From Pyrocephalus nanus (lineage: Eukaryota > Chordata > Aves > Passeriformes > Tyrannidae): DNA of 64,000 bases. The notes below the pieces were generated by a model. The model saw only the letters and a list, made by a program, of their open reading frames with translations. It searched no databases and was not told the origin of the DNA. The stretch spans positions 36,593,425 to 36,657,424 of the forward strand of contig CM076266.1 of NCBI GenBank assembly GCA_038380795.1, given 5' to 3'. A program made the translations under genes and the position numbers. Below, piece by piece: positions 15,101-30,100 of this stretch. Position 1 is the stretch's first letter, and each line of letters opens with the position of its first letter.

Positions 15101-18100
15101 CTTCTGTCCTACATTCTTGAAACATCATTTCTCAGAAACACGTGGTCTGCTGTGAAAATAATCCCACAATGTTAAATATACTAGTGATTATATACATATG
15201 TTACTTAGGCAAATAAGAACAAAGGAGACCTTACAAAACCTTCTAGGGCCTACAAGTGGAGATGGGCATTCCATGACATGACAAGGGGGAATATCTTCAA
15301 ACTTAAAAAGGATAGGGTTAGATTAGACATTAGGAAGAAATCCTTTACTACAAGGGTGGTGCATCACTGGAACAGGTTGCTCAGGGAAGGTGGGAATGCC
15401 CCATTCCTGGAAGTGTTCAATGCCAGGTTGGATGGGGATTTGAGCTACTTAGTCTAATGAAAGGTGTCCCTGCTCATGGTGGGGTAGTTGTAACTAGATG
15501 ATATTTAAGGTCTCTTCCAACCCAAACGATCCTACGACAAATATTACCAAGCCAAGAACTCCTGTCTTTCTGTAGGCAGGGCTGCAAGGTTCATAACTTT
15601 GTGTGTATTTCTGACTTTAAAGAAAGAAGTAAGGGGGGCTCTATTTCAGAAAGAGCATTAATAGCTTTAGCTGTAGGTTGTTGTAATTAAAATGTGTTGA
15701 TTTAGTACGTATCAAAACTGTTAAGTACATAATAAGCAAGTAGGGCTGAGTAGTGATTTTAAGCAATTATAGCTTGAAAACTGCATTTATCCTGTTTCCT
15801 CATCAAGGTTTCCATTGTAATTCTTTTAATAGCATTTCTGTGTATTTATACCAGTATGACAGAGTTTGGCCTGTAAATTTGCACCTGAAGGTGTGAACAG
15901 CCTTACTTGGTATATGAAAATTTATCACTTGCACTGTTGCAAAGTGCAAGAACTAAGGCAAAAGAAAGTAATTTCCAAGTCAACTTCTACTTCCCTGGAA
16001 AGCCTATAAAGATAAATCTTGGATTTAATTAGAAGACCAATCCCTAAAAAAAAAACAAATAGTATGTTGCGTAGTAGGAATAAATCGTGGAATTAAAATG
16101 GGATGGAATTAGGGCCTTCTTTTAAGTATTTAGTGAAAGCAGTGTTCTGTTCTCTTTCCAAATACTGAGGTTTAAGTTCAAAGTAGTTCTTAAAATGTTT
16201 ATAAGATCTATTTTTCATCATAATTATGTTGCCTGTGTAAGCTGGTGCAATAATTTTGTCCCATGTGCAACTTTTTCTGTGTTGTTAGATGTAACAGGGG
16301 ATATGGATGGTAATCTAGGTGCAGACTAGACAGTACTATTAGAGCACTTTCTGCTGTGGGTGGCAGTGGGGAGAGCAGAAGGGAAACACTCTTATTCTTG
16401 GTAGCAGATGGAGGGTAAGTTCTTGTGTGCATCTGTGAGTGGTGGCCTCATCTCGAGAACAGATTAAGTGGCAGAAGATAATAGAACAGTAGAAATATGT
16501 TATATGCTTTTTATCACCTCTCTAGGCAGAGGACATAATTTCCTACTTGCTTTCACAGCCTTGGCAGTGTCCACTGTAGAACAGTGAATCTTGTTAAGTA
16601 TTGCTCATTACTGCAGCCTTCTCTCCTCAGTATTCAGGATTTCCATGCATGGAAGAACACATTGAAATGAGAATGTAATGGGACAGTATTAATTGTTTTA
16701 TGGGCCCCGTTGCTGCTTGAAAGTTTGGTGACCTAAATAGAAAAAGTTTTTTACTTCCATTGGTGGTACTAGAACAGAAGAACTGTTGCTAGGGGGAGAT
16801 TTCGCTTGGAAGAATGCTGTGACATGATAGACCCGGAACGTGAGACTGTTAGACATGAGAGAGGCACTGTGGCCAATCAAATCCATTGTTTTAGAAATCT
16901 ATGTTACGTGGATTTTTAAGTACATTTGAACAGAATAAATCTAAAAATCTGTTATTGATGGTACTGTGGTTTTTCATTTACAATTGGAAAACGATTTCGT
17001 AGCTTATTTTGCTGTTCTTTGCAAGATCTCCCGGAAGTTGTCTTGTGAGGGTTCTCACTTGACCACCGTGCTCTTTAGTTTCTAATACTGTCACCTTAAG
17101 TTATTCTTATGTCCTTGTAAGGTTCTTTATTAATGTGCTCACTGGGCCTTGGAGCTGCTTTTTTTTTCAGCTCCATCTTCTTTCTTTTCATTAGGCTTCC
17201 TTTGAGATACAGTTTTATCCCATCTGAACCAGTGGTACTGCAGGCTACTTTATCTGAGCCCTGAAATTCTTCTGTCTGTTACTTCACTAAGCTTATTTTA
17301 TGTGATAATTTTTCTTTAAATTAATAGATTTTCCAGGTTGAAGAAGGAGAAAAGTAAGGGAAAGAGACACCATATGTGTAGCAGTTGTTTTAAAGGAGGA
17401 AAGTAATTGGACACGGAGAATGTTAATGGTTGGATAAAGAGAGGAGAACTAAACCACAGGGAGAAAGATGAAAGAAAATCAGAGCATTGAGATTGCTTGG
17501 GGAAGATGTCACTTATGATGTATTTGGCCTTTTCTTAAGGCCTGCAATGACAGAATTAAAATTGATTGTACAGTTGACCCCATTTTCTGTGTTTATTTGC
17601 ATCTGCTATGATATGCGGATGCTGTCTTTTGGATTCTTTATGGTCAAAGAAGTCTGCTAGCTGAAAGATCTGGAGATGACTTTAATTATCAAGTTTTATT
17701 TCTTTCAGTCTAGGTCTGAGAAGACAATGTTTTCCTTAACAGAATTGTTGTAGGTGGTGTATACTGCTCTGTGCAGTGACAAAACTGAAAATTCCACATC
17801 CATCTTTCCCTAAAAGAGTCTCCAGCAGACTTTCAGTAACAGGTCCATAGAAGTTTTGCCATTTGGTTTCAATGGGAGAGTGAAGACGGGAAGTCGCTTT
17901 TGCACGTGACAGCAATTTGTGATATTTCAGTGCATTTGTTCATAGTTTATCTTCCCCCTACCATCTTTGTCCTTTTTAACTTTGTGTTCTATGAACATTT
18001 CACACTCTTCAAAGCCAGCATTTAAAATTTAAAGATGTGGTATGCATGAGCATTCAAGAGTCCTTTTATTTTCTTGTCATGTTTGCAAATTTTGGTGTGC

Positions 18101-21100
18101 ATTTTTAGGAACCTTTTTCTGCAGTAAAGCTTTCCCATTACCTGTGATAAAGTACAAAGGGAAAATCACCCAAAAGTAATAATAACAGAAAAAATGGTTT
18201 TGTAGATGCATTGAGATTGAGCTGTTAAAAACTGAAGTTTCCTTATGCATTCCTGTTGGCCTACTTAAAGGATATCTTTACTGGGTGAATGACTAAGTGC
18301 ACATTTTAAGATGTGCATTTTAAATGTATAGTACCAATTAGGGTTGAATAGTTCTACCCTGGGATTACTTGTGGTTTATGATAAATTGCTTACAAACATA
18401 CCCTTACAGAAATTGCTAAGAAACACATGAGCTTTTTATCGTCTAATATAATGTGTAATTTACTCTGTGTAATTTGCTCTGTAGGAAATACAGCTACTTT
18501 CTTTCAAGAAACAATAAAGCATTGTTTTATTTTAGACTTGGGCAGGGGAAGACTTGGACATAGGCTTTTTGCTAAAGTTGTGTGCTATCATCGTCCTCTT
18601 CAGAGTTATCTTAAAGACATAAGTGTGAGTGAGTTGGTATCACTGAGTTGTCGCTCACAGCTGGAAGAGTGATTAAGTGCAGCTCTTGTGAAAAGCTTGC
18701 TGTCCGTCATGCTGACTTGTCATTGCCAGCATCTGTCTGGCAGAAGTGCATAGAAACAATTTAAAGGATGCAATAGGGGGGAAAGAAGAATGAAAGCAAC
18801 ATCTTTTGGTCGGTTCTGGTGGATTACTGTTATTGGCCATAAGTAAACACAGGGGTTGTTTTTTTTCTTTTCCAGAGTAAAGATGGAAAAACACCTTTGC
18901 ACATGACAGCAATCCATGGTAGATTTTCAAGATCCCAAACCATCATTCAAAATGGTAAAAAGGGGGAGGGAGTAGCTCTGTCATCAGCTTTTCAGTATTA
19001 CGAATATTTTTGTCCTCTTATTGGTAGCAACATACTGATTTTTTTCAGATCCAATGTCCAGTATCAGACCAGTTAATGGTGGGGTCTGGCATATCTGCTT
19101 ATAAACTTTGATAAGCTACACTGAAGAACCGTTTCTCTTTCAGAATGCAGGAAAATATATAGATTTCTCTTCCTGAGTTGTTGAAAATTGTCCCATTTTG
19201 TTACATAATACAGTGCTTTTCTCTATTCTTCTTGTTACAACTACCTAATACAACTGAAAGCTGTATAGGTTTTAAATCTAAAGTAGTTATTCATTGACTA
19301 TTATTAATGTTCCTTAAATTATCATCAGTGCTATTTTTCTAAGAAAAGTGTCTGTATGCCTACATATATTCTTACTTAGTAATTACTTTTTATTATAGGA
19401 GCTGAAATAGACTGTGAGGATAAGAATGGAAATACCCCTTTGCACATAGCAGCTAGATACGGCCATGAGCTATTAATCAACACACTGATTACGAGTGGTG
19501 CTGACACTGCAAAGTAGGTAACTTTACTGACATGAATGCAAGCTGAGAGAATTTAGAAATGTATTTGTTATATTAACAAGACTAGTATGATTTTTAATGT
19601 CATCTTCAAATTGAAATAGGATTATCCTGTACTGTACTTTAAAGTAGCTACTCAGTACATCACAGTTTGTACCAAGAGAAATAGATTTTCCTTTTATATA
19701 TTTCAAGTAAAAGCTTTGAAAGTTTTAATAGGCTGTTGTACTGATTTAATGCATTCTGATAGCTTGTAAGAAAGTCTTTAATATGTGAGTTTTGCTCAGT
19801 GTTCTAATCAGGTGGTTTGCTGAACCCACCATGCATGAGCACTTTGGCACACAATCATGTTTGTTTTATTTTACTTGTAATGAAACTGTGATACCTGATT
19901 ATGGTGTATCTTAGGCGGGGTATACATGGGATGTTTCCTCTCCATTTGGCAGCATTAAGTGGATTTTCAGACTGCTGCAGAAAGCTCCTCTCATCAGGTA
20001 GGACACTCTTTTAAATTCTTATTAGTGTTTTGCACTTCATTCTGTATTTCATAGAGTAGCTTTTAATTAAATCTTAGTGTAGTAGTACATAAAAATCTTT
20101 ATAGTTTACTGATAACCTGGTGCTTGCTTTTTAATGGACGGTCCAGAGCTAAAGTGAACGCAAACTTTTGCAGAAGTAATTAAAAAAAAAAATCACCCAA
20201 ATTGTAATAATGCATTTTTAAGTTCTTTAATGTTGTGTTTGTGCTTTTGAGGTGGCTACAGAGGTGAGATAACTGGCTTAGACTATAATGAAACTTCAAG
20301 GAGAAAGACTGATGTTCTGAGCTCTTAGAGCGTCCTGCTGTTTCTCTTCCATGACTTCTTTAGCTTAGTACAGATCAATCTATTCCTACCTATTCCCATA
20401 GTGGGCACCTAATAGCTCTGACAACTCTGTGGACTGCTGCATTAAGAAGCTGTTGCATTGGTGGTGTGTTGTTTAATCACACGCCATGCAAACTGCCCTT
20501 TTCCTTCATTGTTTGACTCCTCCCTGAAGTTGTGGAGTTTGTAAGGTCATTACTTCCCTTGCTGGCCAGAGTCTGATGGGAATTCGAAGCTCTTATAACC
20601 ATTGCAATTCTGAGAAAGTAGATTTGTCCAAAGGGAACTTTACAGTAACAAAAGAAAAATAAGAATAAACTAAATGGTTCTGTATTAATCTGAAGACACT
20701 TAATGTTTTTTGAAAAAACAAAAGTGGGGAGGAGAGAGTTGGGGAAAAAGAAAAGTAAGAAGTCGCTTCCCCAGCTTTATATTGTTTGTTAGGGAAGCCT
20801 GGGAGAAGAACTAAAAGAATATAACTACCTATTGTTAAGGCTTTTTATTTAGTGTCCTGTTCTGAGCAAGCTTGCAAGGATTCACCCCAGAAAAGGACTG
20901 TCCAATAATTGACAATATTTCAATTGGATGTGTTCAAAATTAGGGATATTCTGGCTCTTTCACAATATTATGGTGGTTGTGCCCTTACTAGAGATTCACT
21001 ACGGCAAAGGAAACCTTGCAGAAGACTTGCAAGTGATTTCTGTGAGTTTTACATGAGTTGAGCAAGCCTGGATGTAAATCTAGCCTGGAGCAGAGATGAG

Positions 21101-24100
21101 TATGTTCAGCCTTCAGGCTGGAGAGACCAGACAGTGCAAACAGCATGTTAGCATGTGCTGTTGGTGTGGGGATTGGTATCTGCAGACTATGTGCCCTTTT
21201 TGGTTTTGAGAGGAAAAGTCTCCTTTATGTAAATTAGGGATCTCTGATTTTAAAATTAATTAGTATTCATGTGCAGACCTTAACAAAACACCATTCTTCC
21301 TTGTTCCAATACTGAATGACATTTAAGTAGTTAGTGGTGGCAGACAAGCAACCTTTGAAGAAAACATCAAAGGCTACTTTTCAAATCAAATTAGTAAACT
21401 CTTAAAGTGTTTGCCATATAGCATTGCCGATCGAAATGAGAGGAGAACATAGTGGCGCCTACAAAACCTGTTTTATGGAATATGGAGTAGGAAAACAGTC
21501 TTGAAATAATAGCACTCAGGCATCCTGTGTTGTTCATTATTTATTGTTGTTGAACAGTTCTTAAAAAGCTAAAAAAAAAAAGGCCATCATTCCCAGGTAC
21601 GAAAACTGGAGATTGAATGAATAAGTTACATTATGCAAGGGCAAGACTCTTAGGAGAGTATAGTAGTTCTTTCAAACCAAAAAGGTAGCTTTGAAACCTG
21701 ATTTAAATATTAATCTTTGTGTCAAAATATGTGGTTAGATATGAAATTGCAGTTACATTTTTTGATCCCTTTGTTTTATTTAAATGCCTGTTTTTTCAAA
21801 ACATTGCAAATAGCAAGGACATGTTTCAAATGAAGTAATTTTTAATGCTTGAGTGCTTTTTTGCAAATAGGTGTTAAGTTTGCTTAGCAAGCATTTCTCT
21901 TCGCAGTAGATGACAGCAGTTTTGTGAGAAGTGATGCTACATAATGGTTTTACAAAATATTTGTGTTGTAGGTTTTGACATTGACACACCAGATGACTTT
22001 GGCAGGACTTGTCTTCATGCAGCTGCTGCTGGGGGGTATGCAACAAAGCATTCATGCTTTTATATTTAATGTTATTTTTTCAATTGATTATTCCTGCTCT
22101 TTTTTTTTTTTTTTTAGTATTTCCTCTCTGTGCTCCCCTTGGAATTTATGTAACGATGAAAAAAATTTCAAGATGGATTCTATGCTGTCAGTAAAAATAA
22201 ATTAACTATTCAACTCAATAACTGATTGCTGGAGTACACTGTCCAGATATCATCAGCCTTACCTTAGGTTTATGTTTGGGGATAAACTAACTTTTTTTTA
22301 AATTTCCATGGATGATTATATAATTTTTAGAATTTACAGCATTCAAAAATGGCATGCCCACCTCAAATCACTGTAGAACATGGGGTGGAAAAACAGCAAC
22401 TTTGGGAAATTTGTTTTTACCAAATCCATAAACAAAAGATAATCTAACTAAATTAAAAACAATAATTTAATTCCAGAGTTTGGGTGAATGAAGTAGTCAG
22501 AACTACTTACTCATCATTTCAGTTGTGATCCAAATTGATTATTGTTATTGTATTGTAGGTTTTCTATAGCACCTACTCAAAATTGCCTGGAAGAATTGGG
22601 TAATAAATTTCATGACACACTTTGTGGGACACAGGAACTCAATGATATTGATATTTTCATTTTTCTGTTTGAATATTGTTTAAATAATGGTGTTAAGTAG
22701 TCATTCCAAATCAAAAGATACTTGATAGATACATCCTTGTTGCAAGTGATTAGGGTTAAATTGGTTTCTTTTCATATGAAAACACATAATTTGTGACATA
22801 TTCTGTCATTCATCTCCAGTTTAGGAAAGTTACCAAGGTAGTGTTTAAACAATAAACAGTGCTGTACATCTATTATTATGATCATATTTTATTGAAAAGT
22901 GATTATGCAAAAAAGTTTAATATTTATGTTGCAACTTATACTTGGCCTTAAAAAACATGCAGTAAAAAGTTGCCTCTGTGCTGAAATCCTGGTAGCAAAA
23001 AGCATGTAACATGCAGGTGTTATTGTTTGTTTACAAGAACTGAATTTTTTTTATTGAATTGCATTCATGTTTATGTGCTTTATGCATGCCATTATAAATA
23101 AATAAAATTTCTATATGTGGTCATGAAATAATTTATATTCTTTGCCGATTTGGTCCAGCAATTATGAAATCTGTTTTACATGCAGAAATGTATTTATAAA
23201 AAATTTCATATTCTAGTTCAGTTCCATTAAAAATAACATGTGAGATGTACATGTGTAGCACTTCTGATATTCATAGAGGCCAGTACTAAGAAATTAAATT
23301 TGCAATCATGAGTAACAGTGCATTAATTTAATAGGAATTTGGAGTGCCTAAATCTTCTGCTAAATACTGGTGCAGACTTCAACAAAAAGGACAGATTTGG
23401 AAGGTAAGATAATCTAGATTTGTATACTGTAAAGGGCTGTTAAAAGTATTGCAGAAGTAGCAAATTGCTGTGTGGGCAAGTCTGTGTGTTCCAGGTTAAA
23501 TGTTTTTTTAAGATACAGTGTCTCTAATAAACTGTGCTTCAGCGTCAAAAGTCACAATATAGTTTGTTTATTGTGTTTCGTTAAGTAGCTGTTTTGTCTT
23601 GTTTTTAGAGACTGAGTTTCATATTCAACTGTAATTTTTATGTGCCTTTTTTTGCTTTCAGCGTGGATCTAGTGTGTTTAAATTGCTCTCATCCAAGGAC
23701 ATTAGTAATGTTTTCCAAATAATGTATTAGTCGAATCTATAAATCTGTTGCTATTTCTAAGCTTTTTTTATTAAAATATCCATTATTTTATTATAACTGC
23801 TTCACCTTTTTCCTTTCACTATATCCATCCCTTTCTGTTTCCCTGTTTAAGCTCTTAACTCTTTTGGAATGACATTAATTCCTATTTTTAGTACAGGATT
23901 ATTTAAGTTCATATGGCATGATCAGTACTTGTGTAAAATGTCGTGTCACGTCATGGAAAATATGATTTTCCAGGATGTGAACAGCAGAAGTAGGAACTGA
24001 GGAAAATGTTATGGACCCAAACTTGTATTTTGCTTTAAATTCCACTTCATTATTTCCTGAGAAAGGAACAACTATCTGTTACAAATTATGTAATTGAAAG

Positions 24101-27100
24101 TTATTTTCTTTCCTAGTTTGGATTTTGGTTTAACATGCATGTTATCTAAAGCAATTATTTCAGGAGATGGAAAATATTCAAGTAAAGTGGAAAGAAATTG
24201 GAAAAAGTCATTTTAAGAGAGAGGGGAGAGGTGGGACACTTTAAAATGCTTGACTGTCTCCTCGAAATTCAGATATTTATAGCAGCAGTCTCTTTTTAAA
24301 AATAAAAGTGGAGTTCTGAGTCATCTTGATCCTTTTGAAATTTTGGGCAAACTAGTTTATTTAGAGAATTGTTTGTATTTGAAGCTGCTATAAGTTTTCT
24401 CTGAGATTTTACATGAGTACTAGTATTTCAAGGTATATTTTAAATTTTTTTCTTTCAATGCCTCTGATATGTTAGTATAGTTAAAAATAAATAAATAATG
24501 CTTTCGTCTCTTAGGCAAAATTCCAGTCTGTTTATCAAAAACATCTGTTTGTTAGTTGTTGTATTTTACTTTTAATTCATTTAGTTGCTGTGCAGTTCTT
24601 TGATTTGTCCATATTTTTCCATGTGGTTTGGAATTACCTAACAGAAAATAATATTTCTAACATAAACTCGATTTCCCTTTACAAGTTTACAGAAAAAACA
24701 ATCATATAAAGCTTCCTTTAATACAAAGTTTGTGCACATTTTGGCTGGCAAATAAATCCCCTAGTTACTGTTCCACATTATTAAATGGTCCCTAGAAAAT
24801 GGCCCTATTTTTTAATATTGTAATGATGCATTCTTCACCCCAAATAATTGTTTAAAAATGTAAGGAGGATTTAAGTTTCACTTTATTTTGCTTTTTCTGT
24901 CTCTATAATATTATTTTGCTGTTATTTACCATTGTACTTTTTATTTAAATGTGTACTAAAGAACTCCACTCCATTATGCTGCTGCCAATTGTAATTATCA
25001 GTGCCTGTTTGCCCTTGTGGGATCTGGAGCTAGTGTGAATGACCTTGATGAGAGGGGTTGTACACCTCTGCACTATGCAGCTGCATCAGACACAGATGGG
25101 AAGTAAGTGGCATACTTTGTACTAAAGCCTTTCTCATTAGGAACATTTGAGCTGTGAATGTCATGTATGCTGTGCCTTCAGATTTGCCAAATGCATTTTT
25201 TGTATTTTTGAAGGTGGAACTTGACAACGTATTGTTCATTATATATAAAATACGTTATGTAACAAATATTTCAGAGGGGGGGAAATGGACAATAGTAAAA
25301 TATCTTGCAATAATTTTGTTGTGTCCTATAATGGAGATGTCTTAATTCAGGAATTCATTGGACATGGAGTTTTTAATCACATCTATTGTGTAGTGGTTGG
25401 CTAAATATTTTTTGTGGGGGTTTTTAAGACAGCTCTGAGCAGTAGGGTCATTTTGCTTTACAAACAAATTCTGATGAAGGATGGTGTTTTATGGAGGGTT
25501 CTTAATATTGCCCCAAAAATCTGTGTAATTACTCAGGAATGCACTGTGAAGCTAGACTGTCAATAACAAAGTCTACAGCAGGATATATATGAACTCATCA
25601 TTTCAATATAAGATGCTTCTTCATTTGTTACTTGATTAAAATAGTCTCATTAGGCATTACAACTCTGTCTCTTGAGAGTGTAAGTTTTTGTGATATAGTT
25701 ACACTTTTACTAATGAAATGCATCCAGAATCTTTTGTAAATCCAGAAATCTCTTATGTTTTCTTTGTAACTAATGGTTTTATTTTACATGTTTATTAATG
25801 ACCTAAAAGCTGTCATGCAAAGTGAATATAGATAGCATAAAATCGATGATGTCACTTAAGCTCCAGACACTGTATATACTGGGGAGACTTGAGCAGCACT
25901 TGCTTGTGCACACACTCACGTGTAATGGCCATGGTGTGCATTTCACATGCATACAGTGACACCTTCACTGGAGAAGTGCTGCTTTGTGCCATATTGTCTT
26001 GTTTCAATACAGCATCTTTTAAAAGGTGAGGCAACAATAAGAATGAGATGGCATATAACTTACAGATTGGGTTTTGAAGACTAAATAAAAAATATTTTCA
26101 TGGCCATTGAACTTATATTTAAAGAACATCCCTTTTTTATGTAAAGCCAGATTGCAAAATAAAACTGTCTGCTGCTTTTTAGATATACTTTCAATTCCTG
26201 CTGCAGTTAGCTGAGATAATTTTGCTTTAATTGCGGTCTTACAAGTTGAGCTAGGATTAATTTTAGCTTCCCAGTTGCTCTGAAAACCTCCAAACTATAA
26301 TGGTTCTTCAGATGACATCGTTTTGCCATCTGTTTTACAAAAGGCACAAGCGAGAATGGTGATGACAATACTGCAGAGCTTTGTGAGGTAACTCAAAGGA
26401 TTGTCTGTGGGACCCACGTGGTATTGCCCTTCTGATTAACATTTGGGTCTCTGGGAGACAGGCTGCAAAGCAGAATGGCCTGAGGAGAAGCTTTTTATAT
26501 TGATGCAGCAAGATGATTAGTAACAGCTGGAAAACCAGTGCTGCTCAACTCATATTCAAAATAGGAATGAAGTTAAAATGATTATTCAGTTGGAATATAA
26601 AGCCTGGGAAAAAACATGTCAGGAAACCGTCTATATAGAAATTCCAAATGTATTTGTGTGTGGTTTTACAGTCTTTGTTCAGGCATCTTTAATGACGGAG
26701 TTTAGAGATGAGGATGTTTTTGTTGAAAATTATATTCTGGTTTGTTCCTGTTTAGAAGTATTTCCTCTGTGTCTTTAGCAAATGCTTCTGATGTGGAACA
26801 AATATCAGTAAGCCTCATTTTGACAAGACTAGAGAGAAAAGTATGATTTCAGAATGAGGTAAAATAAGCAGAATCTTAAGGGAGAAAAAAACCCATGCTG
26901 TTTCTATGTTAGAATTTTGTAATGGACAGTTCACCAATAAACATGTGGGAAATAAATTTAATTTACTTGAGCTTTCAGAAAGTTTGAATTACCACTTTTT
27001 TTAAGAAACCTGTTGAGGACAGTTAAGTATGCAAAAGATGCAGAGTTAGTCTCTATCTTGGATGCAAAGAAACATCAAAAGTAATTGTCTGTTTTGCACT

Positions 27101-30100
27101 GAAAGAATGGGTATTTGAGGATTTTTAGTTGACTTATCTTCCTTCATCATATTTACTGTATTGTGGGTTTTGTGAGCACATACGTAGAGAAAGTACACAA
27201 GTGTAGAAATTTAGGTAGCCAAGGCCAGTGACATGCAACGTTTATTCATGAGCCATGATTTTTAACACGGAATCACTGATTAAAATTAACGAAGAAAGTT
27301 AAGAGAAGTGGACAAATAAAATGTAAGGACTGTAGTTTTCACTTAATGAGACAAATTGACGTGTCCTTGAGTTCTCAGGAATCTCATCCCAATTTAATTC
27401 AAATAAAAACATGCGAGTACGATTGCCATTAATGAAATCCAGGCATTTGTTTACTGGGAAAATAAAACCCGAGTTAACTGGTTTAAAAACATAGATATGC
27501 TTTACAGGTAGCTTTTTATGAGATATGCTGAACTTGTTGTAAAGTTACTTACATCTTACATTACATATGTTACTCTTTTAAAACGGCATTTTTACCTTTT
27601 TCACTACCTGCTTAAATCCTGTTCTCCTTTATGCTGGGCACAAAATGATGAAAGTCAGACTGCATCTTGGCATTGCTTCTGCTTGTCTCGACTTTTTAAT
27701 GAGGCAGAGTGCTTTGTAATTAGATACTTCTGTGTTCATAGATTTTCCTGCAGCTTTTTGCCCCTTTAATCTTCACTCACCTGGTTTGTTACTTTCAACC
27801 TTTGTTTGGAAAAGCAAATGTCAGGTCTTACTTCAGCAAATAGCTGTTGTTGCACAGGAGGTTATCAGGCCCTTGACCCGGTACACCTGTCTTAATGTGC
27901 TGAAATGTGTTTCCATTTCATCTCGTCCAGTACTGGATCTCATTCAGCTGATGAACTTGCACTGTTCCATCTGCTGACTCCAGGCTATTCCTTGAAAGAG
28001 CTCAGAGTTCTGATGTTGCAGTGTCATGCTGTCTTCCCTCTGGAGATGGCTGGTTTTGTAGGATTTCTGTCTATATTTCTCCAAGGACTGAATGGGGTTC
28101 CTTGGGGTTTTGAATGATCAAGTTTGCACTCTTAATGGCATTGATCAGGGGGCAGGTTAGTATTCCTGCCTCTCAAATCTAAATCTGCTGTCTCCTCCTG
28201 AAAGTTTTCCACGTGACATCACAGCATACCCATGTCATGCAACTAAAAATATTGAAATTCCCTTGAACTTTCTACCAAACAATTTTCAGTGAGATAAATG
28301 GGAGCTAGAACTGTACTCATGTTGTCAGTATATCCACTTGTCACTACTGATAATGGTAATCTGTGAGACCTTTAGGTAAACTATGCTAAGGAAGCTGGAT
28401 TCCAAGCTGGATTTGACAGGATAATATATTTTTTAGCTTCATATGCATTTTATTCAACTGATAAGGAAGTATTTAGTGAACCCAGAGAGAAGCCCCTGTG
28501 GTACACCTCAGAAAACCAAATGGCTTCACCAACAAGTTCAAGGCTGTGATAATGACTTTGCAAAACGTTGCTGAAATTATAGACAGCATAAAATTATGAA
28601 TGAGTTATTGGTTGGAATCATTTAGTGTGAACACATGGAGTCTCTTAAAAAAGGAAAAGTAAGGAGAAAGTGAGCTAACTTGAATCCCCTATTTTTCACC
28701 CTTCTGGCTGAGTGTCTGTGGTTGAAACTGCGCTGATCATGTTCTGCCTTGTAACTCTGTGTAATGAGAGTAAGGAATGGTAGCCAATAAGTATGTAAAC
28801 AACTAAGTTTACTGTATAAACAAATCAAAAAACTAGCATCTGGTGGTAGAGGTGTACGTGTGTGTGACTCCAGGATGCCACCATGGTATCAGCTACTGGT
28901 TGTCTTCCTTCTGTAATAAGTATGAAGGAATGTACTGATGCAGAAAAACATTGATATTAGGAAAGGTATCTTCAGTTGTGTTATCTAGGAGAAAAATAGC
29001 CATGAAACACTAGTTTTAACCAAGCCAGATAATTCAGAAGATGCAGGAGGATGTGTGCAGAGTAGGACTCTTTCAAATTTTGGAAGTTTTGTGAATGACC
29101 TTAACTTTTGATGTAATGAGTTAGGTGTTTTCTAGTCCTAGCCAATGTTGTACATTAAATCAGTGTCCCTGTGTGCTGTATTCTATTTTCCAGTTGAATT
29201 GGAACAATTTATCACTTAGCATTAAGTTGAAATTCAACATTTAGATACATGGTTGCATATGTCAATTTGAATAGGTGCCTGGAATACTTGCTAAGAAACG
29301 ATGCCAACCCGGGGATCCGAGACAAACAAGGATACAATGCAGTTCATTATTCAGCTGCTTATGGTCATCGCTTGTGTCTTGAATTGGTAAGAAAACTTAT
29401 CGTAGATGAAAGCTGTAACAGCTGCTCTACCATGAACTTTTAAGAAATTTCATAAAGGTCATTAGAAGGAGCAAATGAAAATATAGGGAAAACCTGTAAA
29501 GAAAGGGTGCCTTATAAAATTAATTTGTGTCGTTACAGTAATTACTGGCCACATTATAGAATTTTAGATAATAAAGCCTTAGTTTTCTATTACTCCTTTT
29601 GCAAAATATGTTATCTGATACGCTATGTTGTACAGCTTCAGTGTTTTTATTGAAATTGCAGTTTTATATTCAAATGTATTCAAACATGCATTCTGATTTT
29701 TTAATTGCAGATTGCAAGTGAAACACCTCTAGATGTTGTAAGTATTATTTCTCACTGTTGAAGTATTACTATACAGCAAAAGAGAACATGTAATTTTAAA
29801 AATAATGCTTACTTTTTAGACTTATTCAACCATTTCTTCAATGCATAAATGTAATATTTAATTTCAACTACAATCTAGATTTAATTGCACTTTGGAACTT
29901 TAAAATAGGAAATTTCTTAAGCCATGTACTTTTTTACCTAAACAATTGTATAACCATGTTATAAAAGTGTGATAATGAAAATATGATTTGAATGTATGTT
30001 GTGTTCTTCAACCACTTTGAATGTTTTAATTCTACTTTTGTATTTAATTAAATGGTCTTGCAAAGGACCCAGAATTAAAACTTTTGAACACATCTGAAAG

